Positions 28,376-36,060 are shown, counted from the stretch's first letter. The stretch is 64,000 nucleotides of DNA from Comamonas testosteroni (GCF_000761245.1 NZ_AWOR01000043.1:1-64000); one strand, 5' to 3'. Made by a program: numbers and translations. Notes: generated by a model from the sequence alone, not told the origin.

Positions 28376-28690
28376 TCATATCCAGCGCTTGGCAGCGACC
28401 TCCGGTGGGCATCCACTGGGCGCGCGAGTACCCACGAGATTGGCCGAAGCATAGCTTCCAATTACAGCTATGACGAGCTGTATTGCCTCTCGCTCAAACG
28501 AAAGAATTTGCCATGGAAGATTGAAAATAATGAGCGTAATCAGGGCAACAAATATGCCCAAGACAAAACCTTGTTTGTACAGGAAAAGCGTTTGCCCAAG
28601 GCAAGGCACTTGCTGAAAAAGGTCACCTCGGAGGCGTTGCAATAAAGACATAGCTATTCCTGCAAATTTGGCACTCATTGTGAAGTTCAC
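28376..28690 (-). CDS. Small membrane protein, 104 residues (hypothetical)
   Basis: Two central membrane helices (GFVLGIFVALITLIIFNLPW and AIQLVIAVIGSYASANLVG) follow a basic N-terminus. Several starts are possible; M14 would give a shorter N-terminus. Not recognised. Confidence 0.45.
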   Translation of the reverse strand: MNFTMSAKFAGIAMSLLQRLRGDLFQQVPCLGQTLFLYKQGFVLGIFVALITLIIFNLPWQILSFEREAIQLVIAVIGSYASANLVGTRAPSGCPPEVAAKRWI

Positions 28691-28773
28691 CAGTAACCGA
28701 AGTCAACAACCTAACAACAGCAGTTGCACGACCCCAAACAGCCGCCTCACCCCGCCAGCATGGTCGCAACAGG

Positions 28774-29250
28774 CTACAGCTCATGGCTGTATACGATAAA
28801 CCCGGCATGTCTGGCCAACTTGTCGTAGAGCGCGCGACCAGCTTCATTGGCTGCTTGAGTTTGCCAGTAGACACGACTCGCGCCAGCCAGCATGGCCTGC
28901 TCGTAGACGTTGTTGATGAGGGCCTTGCCAACTCCGAGCTTGCGCCGTGTGGGGGCCGTGAAAAGATCCTGCAGGTAGCAGACCGGGCCAAGCCTGGTGG
29001 TGGTGCAGTGAAACAGGTAATGGGCCAGGCCAACTACCTCTCCTTCATGTTCCGCGACCACTGCAAATACCGGCTCGATGGGATTGAAGAAGCGTTCCCA
29101 GGTTGTCTCGGTAATTTCTCGGGGCAGTCCCGTAGCTCCGGAGCGTCCATAGAAAGCGTTGTAGCAGTCCCAGAGCGAGAGCCACTGATCAAAGTCTTTG
29201 GGTTGAATGGCTCTTACCACGACACCAGTTACAACGGTACTTTCAGACAT
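28774..29250 (-). CDS. GNAT family N-acetyltransferase
   Basis: A 158-residue GNAT enzyme: PVCYLQDLFTAPTRRKLGVGKALINNVYEQA carries the acetyl-CoA loop (RRKLGVGKA), and the C-terminus has NEAGRALYDKLARHAGFIVYSHEL. I prefer the ATG at 29,250 over an in-frame ATG 16 codons upstream because the domain begins there. It is the same subfamily as the GNAT at 1,246-1,722. Substrate unknown. Confidence 0.85.
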   Translation of the reverse strand: MSESTVVTGVVVRAIQPKDFDQWLSLWDCYNAFYGRSGATGLPREITETTWERFFNPIEPVFAVVAEHEGEVVGLAHYLFHCTTTRLGPVCYLQDLFTAPTRRKLGVGKALINNVYEQAMLAGASRVYWQTQAANEAGRALYDKLARHAGFIVYSHEL

Positions 29251-29314
29251 AGGATGGAACTTCTTAGCATGCAACACGATTGATATTCGAGTGTCCAAGC
29301 ATAAGGCTTGGACG

Positions 29315-29647
29315 TCATTTCATAATAATGAAACTATTGACTATTATTTCTAATATTAGTCCGTAGATCATTATTGGTCGTATAAATCTATCTTGAAACC
29401 GGTTGGGGGCTGCCAAGACTGCAAAGAATGCAGCGAGCAATGCAAAAATGCTAACCAACATAGCACCTGCATAGTCCTGAAGCGTTGCAAACGAACGCAG
29501 AAGGCTAATCACCAAGACTACGCAGCCTGCACTTAGCGCTACAAAAATGATGCGCACCCACCATTGACGCTCTTCCTCGGCGACGGGATCCCCATCGAGC
29601 ACATCAGATCGCGCTAGTTTTACAGGTGCAGGAGGAATTCTGGGCAT
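29315..29647 (-). CDS. Membrane protein with three helices (hypothetical)
   Basis: A 110-residue protein with a proline- and acid-rich N-terminus (PPAPVKLARSDVLDGDPVAEEERQWW) and three hydrophobic helices. The second half is rich in A and L, then I and F. Not recognised. Confidence 0.55.
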   Translation of the reverse strand: MPRIPPAPVKLARSDVLDGDPVAEEERQWWVRIIFVALSAGCVVLVISLLRSFATLQDYAGAMLVSIFALLAAFFAVLAAPNRFQDRFIRPIMIYGLILEIIVNSFIIMK

Positions 29648-29752
29648 GGCTCGCGGTCTTCACATCTCGGAACTGTGTGAAGCCAGACTCTGCCATATTT
29701 CTTAAGGATTGAGCCAATAATTATGTGCCCTCCATAACAACCGATGCTTTGA

Positions 29753-30028
29753 ATGTCACCGCTTTGGCTCTTTGCGCTCGCCGCCTTTTTTGGCTACTTA
29801 GCCTACGACGCATTTCAGTTTCGCCATTCGGCGAATCATCGAGTTTGGGCGGTTTCCTCTGCGTCAGGCAGAGCTGTGGGCGCCGACCCCTTGTCGGTAC
29901 GAGAACAAGGGACTTCTCGCTCTCAAAAGTACACCGGGGCTGACGGAATTCCAGGCTTGCACTGGGTCTTCTTGGTGATGGCTTTGGCATGTGCTGCTGC
30001 GGGTGCTTATTTCTGGATATTTGATTGA
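29753..30028 (+). CDS. Small membrane protein, 91 residues (hypothetical)
   Basis: Hydrophobic helices at both ends (LWLFALAAFFGYLAYDAF and WVFLVMALACAAAGAYFWIF) with a polar middle of about 45 residues. A minus-strand frame covers the same bases, but the two membrane helices make this strand the likelier one. Confidence 0.5.
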   Translation: MSPLWLFALAAFFGYLAYDAFQFRHSANHRVWAVSSASGRAVGADPLSVREQGTSRSQKYTGADGIPGLHWVFLVMALACAAAGAYFWIFD

Positions 30029-30158
30029 AGCAGTGCTAGTCCACTGCCTCATCTACAGACATCCCACTGCTCCTAGCCCAGCCTGCAGCCCCACCCATAT
30101 TGCCGCTGACACAACCTTGCGTTAGCCTGCGTGCTCCACTATTGCTCAGGAGCCTGCC

Positions 30159-30839
30159 ATGTCCCGTCGTTTGGTTCTATCTGCCAGCACCGCCCTTGCT
30201 GCTGCCGCACTGATTGTTGGTTGCGGCGCCATGGGGCCGTCAGGCGGCAACCCCATGAGCTTTTTCATCACCAGCACCAACCCCGGCAAGGGCGGCGACC
30301 TGGGCGGGCTGGCCGGGGCCGACCGCTACTGCCAGTCTCTGGCCGCCAGCGTGGGCGCCGGCAACAAGACCTGGCGCGCCTACCTGAGCAATGCGGCGCT
30401 GAATGGGCAACCCGCTATCAACGCGCGCGACCGCATCGGCAACGGGCCGTGGCCCAATGCCAAGGGCGTGGTCATTGCCACCAGCGTGGCCGACCTGCAC
30501 AGCGCCAATGCCAAGGTCGGCAAGGACACCTCGCTGACCGAGAAGGGCGAAGTCGTCTCGGGCTTTGGAGATGAGGTCAACCGCCACGACATCCTGACCG
30601 GCTCGCGCCCTGACGGCACCTTGGCCGTGCCCGAGCCCGGCAAGGACACCACCTGCGGCAACTGGACCAAGAGCGACGGCGGCTCTGCCATCGTGGGCCA
30701 CCACGACCACAAGGGCACCAACCCCGACCCTGTGGCCAATGCCTCGTGGAACTCGTCGCACGGCACGCGCGGCTGCAGCGTCGACCAGCTCAAACAGAGC
30801 GGCAGCGCCGGGCTGATGTACTGCTTTGCCACCAACTGA
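30159..30839 (+). CDS. Lectin-like outer-membrane lipoprotein
   Basis: A 226-residue lipoprotein with a signal peptide and lipobox ending LIVGC, so the mature protein would start at C22. The body carries a motif set FFITSTNPGKGGDLGGLAGADRYCQSLAASVGAGNKTWRAYL, later TCGNWTKSDGGSAIVGHHD, and the cysteine-containing end SGSAGLMYCFATN. This resembles the cysteine pattern of a C-type-lectin-like fold found in periplasmic or surface proteins. Its last 78 bp occur twice more downstream (32,423 and 33,396), so it belongs to a family with at least three copies here. Only this copy is intact. Confidence 0.75.
   Translation: MSRRLVLSASTALAAAALIVGCGAMGPSGGNPMSFFITSTNPGKGGDLGGLAGADRYCQSLAASVGAGNKTWRAYLSNAALNGQPAINARDRIGNGPWPNAKGVVIATSVADLHSANAKVGKDTSLTEKGEVVSGFGDEVNRHDILTGSRPDGTLAVPEPGKDTTCGNWTKSDGGSAIVGHHDHKGTNPDPVANASWNSSHGTRGCSVDQLKQSGSAGLMYCFATN
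30762..30839 (+). repeat. Lipoprotein 3'-end repeat, copy 1 (in the intact gene)
   Basis: The last 78 bp of the lipoprotein gene, from GGCACGCGCGGCT to the stop. The same length recurs at 32,423-32,500 and 33,396-33,473 with scattered base changes and a loosely similar downstream flank. Confidence 0.85.
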
Positions 30840-30986
30840 CAGGGATTAAGGCGCGAGCCTCGGCCGCGCAAGTTCAAGCAGGGCTTCCTTGCCCTGTTTG
30901 AACACGACATGAAGATCGCCACGTTCCCCACACACCGATATCGCTGCCCAATTTGATGGCAAGCCGGCGCTCGCCCTAAACGCCCC

Positions 30987-31052
30987 TGACGCTTCGGTGC
31001 TCACGGCCACCCTACTCTGCCTGGTCGTCAACACAGCCCTCAGCAAAGCCAA
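30987..31052. repeat. Dispersed repeat shared with 26,872-26,936
   Basis: About 65 bp that align with the segment near 26.9 kb, including ACCCT-CTCT-CC-GGT-GTCAA. It lies in the 304-bp gap between the lipoprotein and the DapB-like gene, which otherwise holds no gene. Confidence 0.45.
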
Positions 31053-31084
31053 AGACTGTCATCGGCCCTTGCGATGATTCGCTT

Positions 31085-31100
31085 TATCGTTTTCACGATA
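31085..31100. promoter_or_regulatory. Inverted repeat upstream of the DapB-like gene
   Basis: TATCGT-TTTC-ACGATA, a perfect 6-bp-arm inverted repeat 44 bp before the start codon. It could be an operator. Confidence 0.4.
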
Positions 31101-31143
31101 CGATGCACTACATCAATGGTGGTTGAACGGGTAGATCTATTTC

Positions 31144-31818
31144 ATGCAAGTCTTTGTAGCCGGCACAGGAAAACTTGGTTCTGAATTGTTGACATCTCTC
31201 ACTTCTAACCAGAGACAAACAATTTTGCCCTGGCATAGCCAGCCGACTTCAAATGAACGAAGCATAGTTATTCATGCAGGCTCTGGACGAGAGCTGCAGA
31301 CAATTTCCACTTTCTGTTCACGCACATCCTCCGTTCTGATTGAACTGTCCACCGGTTCCGCGATTGAGTCCGTTGATGTCTGCTTTCCTGTTGTGCTATG
31401 CCCCAACACCAACATCCTCATGCTCAAATTTATGCATATGTTGGAATGCTCAGGCAGTTTGTTCAGTGGCTATGACATACAGCTAACGGAATCTCACCAG
31501 GCATCTAAAAAGTCTGTCCCAGGCACCGCTGTTGCTATTGCCAACGCATTGAGCCTTTCCATAGACAAGATTGCTTCAGTTCGTGATACAGCCACCCAAA
31601 CAGGTGAGTTCAAAATTCAAGAAGAACATCTGGGGCGGCATGCCTTCCATCAAATCAGAATCAATGATGGTTCGTGCCAGATCGCGATGGAATCGAGAGT
31701 AGTTGGCGACTCTCCCTACGCTCATGGCGTACAGCAAATCGTAAGTGCAGTGATTGAGCAAAAGCTACTAAATCGGGTTTACTCGATTACCGAGTTCATC
31801 GAGAAGCGGTGGCTCTGA
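31144..31818 (+). CDS. DapB-like (dihydrodipicolinate reductase-like) protein
   Basis: A 224-residue protein with a Rossmann start (VFVAGTGKLGSEL). The C-terminal part recalls 4-hydroxy-tetrahydrodipicolinate reductase: ESHQASKKSVPGTAVAIANAL corresponds to the E-H-x-K and P-x-GTA active-site segment of DapB. The later EEHLGRHAFHQIRI matches its GRH segment. It is shorter than true DapB (about 270) and the substrate segment is altered, so it may act in an unrelated pathway. It stands in the island without lysine genes. Confidence 0.65.
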   Translation: MQVFVAGTGKLGSELLTSLTSNQRQTILPWHSQPTSNERSIVIHAGSGRELQTISTFCSRTSSVLIELSTGSAIESVDVCFPVVLCPNTNILMLKFMHMLECSGSLFSGYDIQLTESHQASKKSVPGTAVAIANALSLSIDKIASVRDTATQTGEFKIQEEHLGRHAFHQIRINDGSCQIAMESRVVGDSPYAHGVQQIVSAVIEQKLLNRVYSITEFIEKRWL

Positions 31819-31963
31819 ACGCTCTCAGGCACGAACTTCTGACAACCGCGCCCGACCCGACCGCAGCCAGTTCACTACCGCAGGCTGGCCAGGTGCTAGA
31901 TCGGGTGGAAAGCATGCGACATCAACGTGGATTCATGACATCTGAACCCCATCAACCGCTACA

Positions 31964-31979
31964 CTGTACATATGCACAG
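31964..31979. promoter_or_regulatory. LexA (SOS) box
   Basis: CTGTACATATGCACAG has the full CTGT-N8-ACAG form of the LexA site. It lies just upstream of umuD and overlaps the upstream ATG at 31,972, which therefore is not the start. Confidence 0.88.
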
Positions 31980-31989
31980 TCATCGCCTT

Positions 31990-32406
31990 ATGAGTGGTAT
32001 GCCCGTCCAACTGATCGCGTCCCCGGTTACTTTGCCGTTGGCTGATCGCAGCGCGCGCGCAGGCTCGCCCGCCAATGACTTCGCAGGCAAGCGGCTGGAT
32101 ATTACAGACCTGCTGGTCACGCACCCCAAGGCCACATTCCTGCTGCGCGTGGCCGGCCCGTCCATGCAGGAACACGGCATCGATGACGGCGACATCGTCG
32201 TGGTGGACAGGGAGCTGCGCGCCCGCGATGGCAGCATCGTCGTGGCGGTTGTCGAGCGCGAGCTCGTCATCAGAGTGCTGGACAGCAATGGCGACACTTG
32301 CAAGCTCAAGGCGGGCGCCCCCACCTACCCCGACGTCGTGCCGCAGGAAGGACAGACCCTGGAGATCTGGGGCGTCGTCACCAGCTGCATCAAGCGCTTT
32401 GCATGA
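31990..32406 (+). CDS. umuD: UmuD-like S24 peptidase, catalytic lysine replaced
   Basis: A 138-residue S24/LexA-like protein of UmuD length and order. The nucleophile serine is in RVAGPSMQEHGIDDGDIVVVD, and the end is IWGVVTSCIKRF. UmuD normally cuts itself with help of RecA and becomes the partner of the polymerase UmuC. Here the position of the general-base lysine (consensus E-x-x-V/I-K) reads ELVIRVL, with AGA for arginine, so self-cleavage should be lost. The start may also be ATG 31,999. The SOS box upstream is perfect. The umuC gene that should follow is gone, which fits a decaying operon. Confidence 0.82.
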   Translation: MSGMPVQLIASPVTLPLADRSARAGSPANDFAGKRLDITDLLVTHPKATFLLRVAGPSMQEHGIDDGDIVVVDRELRARDGSIVVAVVERELVIRVLDSNGDTCKLKAGAPTYPDVVPQEGQTLEIWGVVTSCIKRFA

Positions 32407-32500
32407 TGCAATTTGCCCTGATGGCACGCGCGGCTTCAGCACCGACCAGCTCCAACAAAGCGGCTGCGCCGGGCTGATGTACTGCTTCGCGACCAACTGA
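32403..32500 (+). pseudogene. umuC start joined to the lipoprotein tail, copy 2
   Basis: Right at the umuD stop an overlapping ATG ATG CAA TTT GCC CTG gives the normal first residues of UmuC (MMQFAL). The next bases are the 3' end of the lipoprotein gene (from 32,423), in another frame that reads SGCAGLMYCFATN and stops at 32,500. So one deletion removed nearly all of umuC and the front of a second lipoprotein gene. Confidence 0.8.
32423..32500 (+). repeat. Lipoprotein 3'-end repeat, copy 2
   Basis: A 78-bp copy of the lipoprotein gene end, same length as copy 1 and with an intact stop codon. Confidence 0.85.
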
Positions 32501-32734
32501 TCGGGGTGAAAGCGCGGGTCTCGGCCCGCGCCTTGCTTGAGCACCAGGCCGCGCTCAATTCAATGATTCATCCTGAGTTCGTTCTGACCTCTTGATGAAA
32601 AACAAACTCCACATGCCTTCGCTCTCACGAGTTAGGCGCATTTGATACACGACTCATTCCTTCTGAATTTAGATGAGTGATCGCCAGCGATATTTGGTTT
32701 AATCAGGCGCGATAACAACACTGAGAGAGATTGA

Positions 32735-33265
32735 ATGGCTTCATGCGCGTACTGCCATACCAGAATTCTTTTTGGCGGAAAGCGAGACGGCGACCGTCGC
32801 TACTGCAATGAGAAATGCCTGCACCAAGGGCTACTTTCCGACGCTGCGAGCCAGCTCTTCCCCGCCGATGTGAAGGCCCATATTTTTCGGGTTCACAGAG
32901 GCAACTGCCCCAAGTGTGATGGCCCCGGCCCGGTGGATGTGCATACCTCTTACCGCGTGTATTCCGTCGTCATGATGACGTCGTGGTCCAGCCGGCCGCT
33001 GGTGGCTTGTGCACGATGCGGTACCAAACAAAAAATCGGAGACACGGTCTTTTCATTGTTCCTGGGCTGGTGGGGCCTGCCTTGGGGAATTTTGATGACG
33101 CCGGTGCAGCTCACCAGAAATCTGATTGCCTTTGGCAAGACCCCAGACCCCGAGACGCCCTCGCCCGCGCTGGAGCAAGTGCTTAGAAGCCATTTAGCCG
33201 CCCAGCTCATTGCCAATCAGCAACAAGCGGCGCTATCGCAAAGCGCCCAACCCGGCAGCAGGTAG
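32735..33265 (+). CDS. Zinc-ribbon protein with hydrophobic segment (hypothetical)
   Basis: A 176-residue protein with several cysteine pairs: CAYCH at 4-8, YCNEKC near 23-28, CPKCDG near 58 and CARCG near 92. These would build two zinc ribbons. The sequence FSLFLGWWGLPWGILMTPVQLTRNL may lie at the membrane. A C-terminal tail rich in A and Q closes it. Proteins like this occur in proteobacteria without known function. The ATG at 32,735 is preceded by GAGAGA. Confidence 0.65.
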   Translation: MASCAYCHTRILFGGKRDGDRRYCNEKCLHQGLLSDAASQLFPADVKAHIFRVHRGNCPKCDGPGPVDVHTSYRVYSVVMMTSWSSRPLVACARCGTKQKIGDTVFSLFLGWWGLPWGILMTPVQLTRNLIAFGKTPDPETPSPALEQVLRSHLAAQLIANQQQAALSQSAQPGSR

Positions 33266-33334
33266 AGACGGCGCAGCCCGCGGTCGCCGTTGAAATCTGA
33301 TTAGTGCCCCAAAAAGCGCCCACTCACGAAAAAA

Positions 33335-33363
33335 GGCAATGTAGCTCTCTACATTGCCTTTTT
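33335..33363 (+). terminator. Rho-independent terminator
   Basis: Perfect 10-bp stem GGCAATGTAG / CTACATTGCC with loop CTCT, A-run before and T-run after, so it may work in both directions. Confidence 0.9.
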
Positions 33364-33386
33364 CTTTGGTTTATTAGAGTTGCCCA

Positions 33387-33473
33387 ACATCGCACGACAC
33401 GCGCGGCTGCGGCGTGTAGCAACTCCAGCAGAGCGGCAGCACCGGTCTGATGTACTGCTTTGCGACCAACTGA
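33387..33473 (+). pseudogene. Lipoprotein 3'-end repeat, copy 3
   Basis: A third copy of the lipoprotein gene end (78 bp from 33,396, with a few flanking matches). It has an in-frame TAG (reads GCG V stop QLQQSGSTGLMYCFATN), so it is a dead fragment. The rest of the gap to 33,615 holds nothing I can name. Confidence 0.8.
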
Positions 33474-33615
33474 GCTAGATGAAATTGCAGGCCTCGGCCC
33501 GCTTAAGTTCATCCAGAGTTTTCCCGTCCTACTTGAGCATGCCTAAATAGGCCACTACGACAGTGGACACACCTCGTAGGCCAGTCAGCGTCGTCGCTCA
33601 CAACCAAGCGTTACG

Positions 33616-35691
33616 CTATTCCTCATCGTTGCGGCGCGAAAATCCCGAGATAATGGCAACCAACAGCAAGCTACTCATCCAACCAAAAAGCGTCTCAAAC
33701 CAAGCAAGTAAACGCACTGCATAGCCCCAGCGCAGATTCCAGATTGGCTTCTCAACCATATCGTCTGTGGACGATGGTATATAAGCTCCCCAAGCATTCT
33801 CCTGCCCTAAATCCACAACGGGCAACAACAAGTCTAAAGAATAAAATAATGGACTAAATGTTGAATACTCGCCGGGGAGCTTGGAGCAACTGGTCCATGC
33901 GTACTTCACCCCGGCCTTCTCAGATTTTTCAAATTTCTTATTTTGAATGGGCTGACATTCGCCATAAATAGGATTCTGGAAAACCAATGGATCAGAGGGA
34001 GCTATCGCATTAAATTGCGGCAGAGCAAAAATGCAATACAGCACCCCACAAATAACCCATACAGACAACATCCAGGTCACCAAGCGAAAAGGACGATAAC
34101 CGTAACCAACAAATAGTCCAAATACGCGGTGCGTCAAGAAAGTCATTCCACCCTCTAAAAACTCACGTATTTCACGCACGCGTTTAGGCCATAAAAATTG
34201 CCCTCTGCGCCCAATTTCGTATAACTTCTCTTCTAAGGCAACACCTACCTTTTTTGCATCCTCTACATACCCCATCTCCCGCAAAATACGCTGTAGATGA
34301 CGCCATGATCGTGGCCGGAATTTCTGATTACTTAAGTGATCCGGATACTGATTACGCAACCATGCCAAGCGTTTTTCACCTAAATCTTGATTAGAGCCGG
34401 CAATAGATTTGTACAAAAAACCATCAAGAACACTACCTTTAGCCCATGAATTTACATCATCATCTAGTACAGCCACTTCCGCATGCAATGCATTCACAAG
34501 TACTGGAGTGAGACCCTCTCTCATTTGCCAAGCGCCTTTAACAACTATGGTCTCTATGTTTAAAGAAAAACCTTTGTGCGCCTTGAAATCCCCTTTAATG
34601 CAACTTAGATTGCCTCCGATGCATGTTCCCAGCATATGTACGGTGCCACTCGCACTAAATCCATGGTTTAAAAAAACACTCCCATTGATAATACTCCTAC
34701 CGACACATAATGCAAAACCACTTTGCACTTTGAAGTGAGCACCGGTACAGTCAAAGTTGCAGCCAATTTTTGCACCGTTGAAGTTAACTGTACCAAAGGC
34801 TTTGAATGATGACTTTAAGAAAACACTGCCGTTTACATTAATTCGATCAGCGTCAATAGCGTAATCTGCCATCCCGTCGAAGTTCCCACGACCGCAATCC
34901 AAGTTACTACCAATCTGCGCTCCCAGCAACCGGACGACACCTGAAGCCTTAAATCCATTTCTAAAAAAAATACTACCCTGGACATTTATACGATCCGCAC
35001 ACAATGCCGCTCCAAAATCATTTTTTAATTGCCCACTGCTAAAGTCCAAGTTACATCTAATCTGGGCGTCCATAAGCTGAACTTCACCAGTGGCAACGAA
35101 GCCATCGTCAAATATCGCATTACCAAAAATATCCATACCCTGTGCACGTAGCGATACGCCCTTATCAGCGTTTAACTGCCCTCCTCGGCAGTTAAAATCA
35201 CCGCCAATACGAGCACCTCTGAACTGAACTTCAGCCGCCGATCTAAATCCATTTCCTAAAAATACACTTTTCGTACAGTACAAAAAGTTTGCTTGAAGAC
35301 CTTTACCAAGATAGCTGCCTTCAAGATCAATATCTCCATCAAATTGAGTATTCGTTGCAATGAACTGATTACCAATACGGCAAGATTTCAGGCTAACCTT
35401 GAATTTTATATAACCACCACTCAAATCAAGGTCACCCAACAAAAAAGCTCCGCGTAAAGCCACGCCTCTCTCGTGGATAGGCGCCTTTTCATCGCCTCCC
35501 AATAGTAAGAAGCGCAAAAACTCAGCACGTACGACTCTATTATTTTTAGCTAGAGTAGGTACACCGTCGTAACCAAGGATAGCTTCATTCCCAAATCTAC
35601 AGGCATCCAGCAGCTTTTGCTCACCAAGTTTGAGACGCCCAAAATCACTCAAACTACGGCCAAACGGCTTCTCTGGTTTTTCCTGCGCCAC
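33616..35691 (-). CDS. Large beta-helix membrane protein (hypothetical)
   Basis: A protein of about 691 residues. The first 400 or so are a repetitive right-handed beta-helix-like array with a period of about 40 residues and the recurring pattern G-F-x-A-x-G-x-V-x-L-x-G-A-x-I-G-x-N-L-D-C. A helical linker (RSWRHLQRILREMGYVEDAKKVGVALEEKLYE) leads to three membrane segments near the C-terminus (VTWMLSVWVICGVLYCIFAL; an internal loop with cysteines; FETLFGWMSSLLLVAIISGF). The frame is open up to 35,883, but that part is antisense to a likely phage RNA. The GTG at 35,691 has GAGGGAG five bases upstream; ATG 35,730 is the alternative. The gene is AT-rich and foreign-looking. Function unknown. Confidence 0.7.
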   Translation of the reverse strand: MAQEKPEKPFGRSLSDFGRLKLGEQKLLDACRFGNEAILGYDGVPTLAKNNRVVRAEFLRFLLLGGDEKAPIHERGVALRGAFLLGDLDLSGGYIKFKVSLKSCRIGNQFIATNTQFDGDIDLEGSYLGKGLQANFLYCTKSVFLGNGFRSAAEVQFRGARIGGDFNCRGGQLNADKGVSLRAQGMDIFGNAIFDDGFVATGEVQLMDAQIRCNLDFSSGQLKNDFGAALCADRINVQGSIFFRNGFKASGVVRLLGAQIGSNLDCGRGNFDGMADYAIDADRINVNGSVFLKSSFKAFGTVNFNGAKIGCNFDCTGAHFKVQSGFALCVGRSIINGSVFLNHGFSASGTVHMLGTCIGGNLSCIKGDFKAHKGFSLNIETIVVKGAWQMREGLTPVLVNALHAEVAVLDDDVNSWAKGSVLDGFLYKSIAGSNQDLGEKRLAWLRNQYPDHLSNQKFRPRSWRHLQRILREMGYVEDAKKVGVALEEKLYEIGRRGQFLWPKRVREIREFLEGGMTFLTHRVFGLFVGYGYRPFRLVTWMLSVWVICGVLYCIFALPQFNAIAPSDPLVFQNPIYGECQPIQNKKFEKSEKAGVKYAWTSCSKLPGEYSTFSPLFYSLDLLLPVVDLGQENAWGAYIPSSTDDMVEKPIWNLRWGYAVRLLAWFETLFGWMSSLLLVAIISGFSRRNDEE

Positions 35692-35762
35692 AGTCACTCC
35701 CTCTACATATGCTTTTTGTTGACGCAGCATGTTATCTGAGTCGCAGATACACATTCCAACAC

Positions 35763-35790
35763 TTGCCAGCCAAAGCGCACCCGCTATACT
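35763..35790 (+). promoter_or_regulatory. Promoter of the C4-like RNA
   Basis: TTGCCA, 16-bp spacer, TATACT. It points to the structured RNA and the rha gene. Confidence 0.65.
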
Positions 35791-35796
35791 TGACAT

Positions 35797-35873
35797 ACCT
35801 CGCAAGAGGTGGAGCGTAAGAACTCCTAAGGAACAGCGGAAGAACCGCACCCGACAGTTGGCGGTTTTTTTGC
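35797..35873 (+). ncRNA. C4-like phage antisense RNA
   Basis: A stretch of about 77 nt after a good promoter folds into GGAG-CGTAAGAA-CTCC and then AACCGC ... GCGGTT followed by seven T. C4 RNAs of phages such as P1 and P4 have this size, lie upstream of an antirepressor-type gene and block its leader. Here the downstream gene is rha and the leader repeats the loop sequence GCGTAAGAA at 36,010. The assignment is from layout and motif memory, not from a covariance search. Confidence 0.55.
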
Positions 35874-35917
35874 GCCCGGACATTGCACGCCTGCACTCTT
35901 GCAGACGGTTGATTTAT

Positions 35918-36032
35918 GGCCGGGAGGGCGACGGATACAAGACCCGCAAGGGGAAGAAGTCCGCCTGGCTGTTCCCAGGTTCTTAACCTCCCGGCCGCCT
36001 TATTGCAGTGCGTAAGAACGCTGCGATAAGGC
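35918..36032 (+). promoter_or_regulatory. Structured leader of the rha gene
   Basis: GGCCGGGAGG (35,918-35,927) pairs with CCTCCCGGCC (35,987-35,996) around a 59-nt interior. A second hairpin directly follows: GCCTTAT ... ATAAGGC (35,997-36,032) with inner arms GCAG/GCGT and ACGC/TGC. The rha ATG is 28 bp further on. Such a leader suits control by the C4-like RNA. Confidence 0.6.
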
Positions 36033-36060
36033 TTCAAAAGTCTCGAACAGGAGCAGCACC

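Noticed and set aside
31972-31989. First ATG of the umuD frame
   Set aside because: It lies inside the LexA box, so translation must start later.
30159-33473. Integron-type attC sites at the lipoprotein tails
   Set aside because: The repeats encode the end of a protein in frame, lack the paired R and L boxes of attC, and there is no integron integrase.
35691-35883. N-terminal extension of the beta-helix protein
   Set aside because: It is antisense to the promoter and C4-like RNA, has chromosomal or phage composition unlike the AT-rich gene, and a better GTG start with GAGGGAG exists at 35,691.
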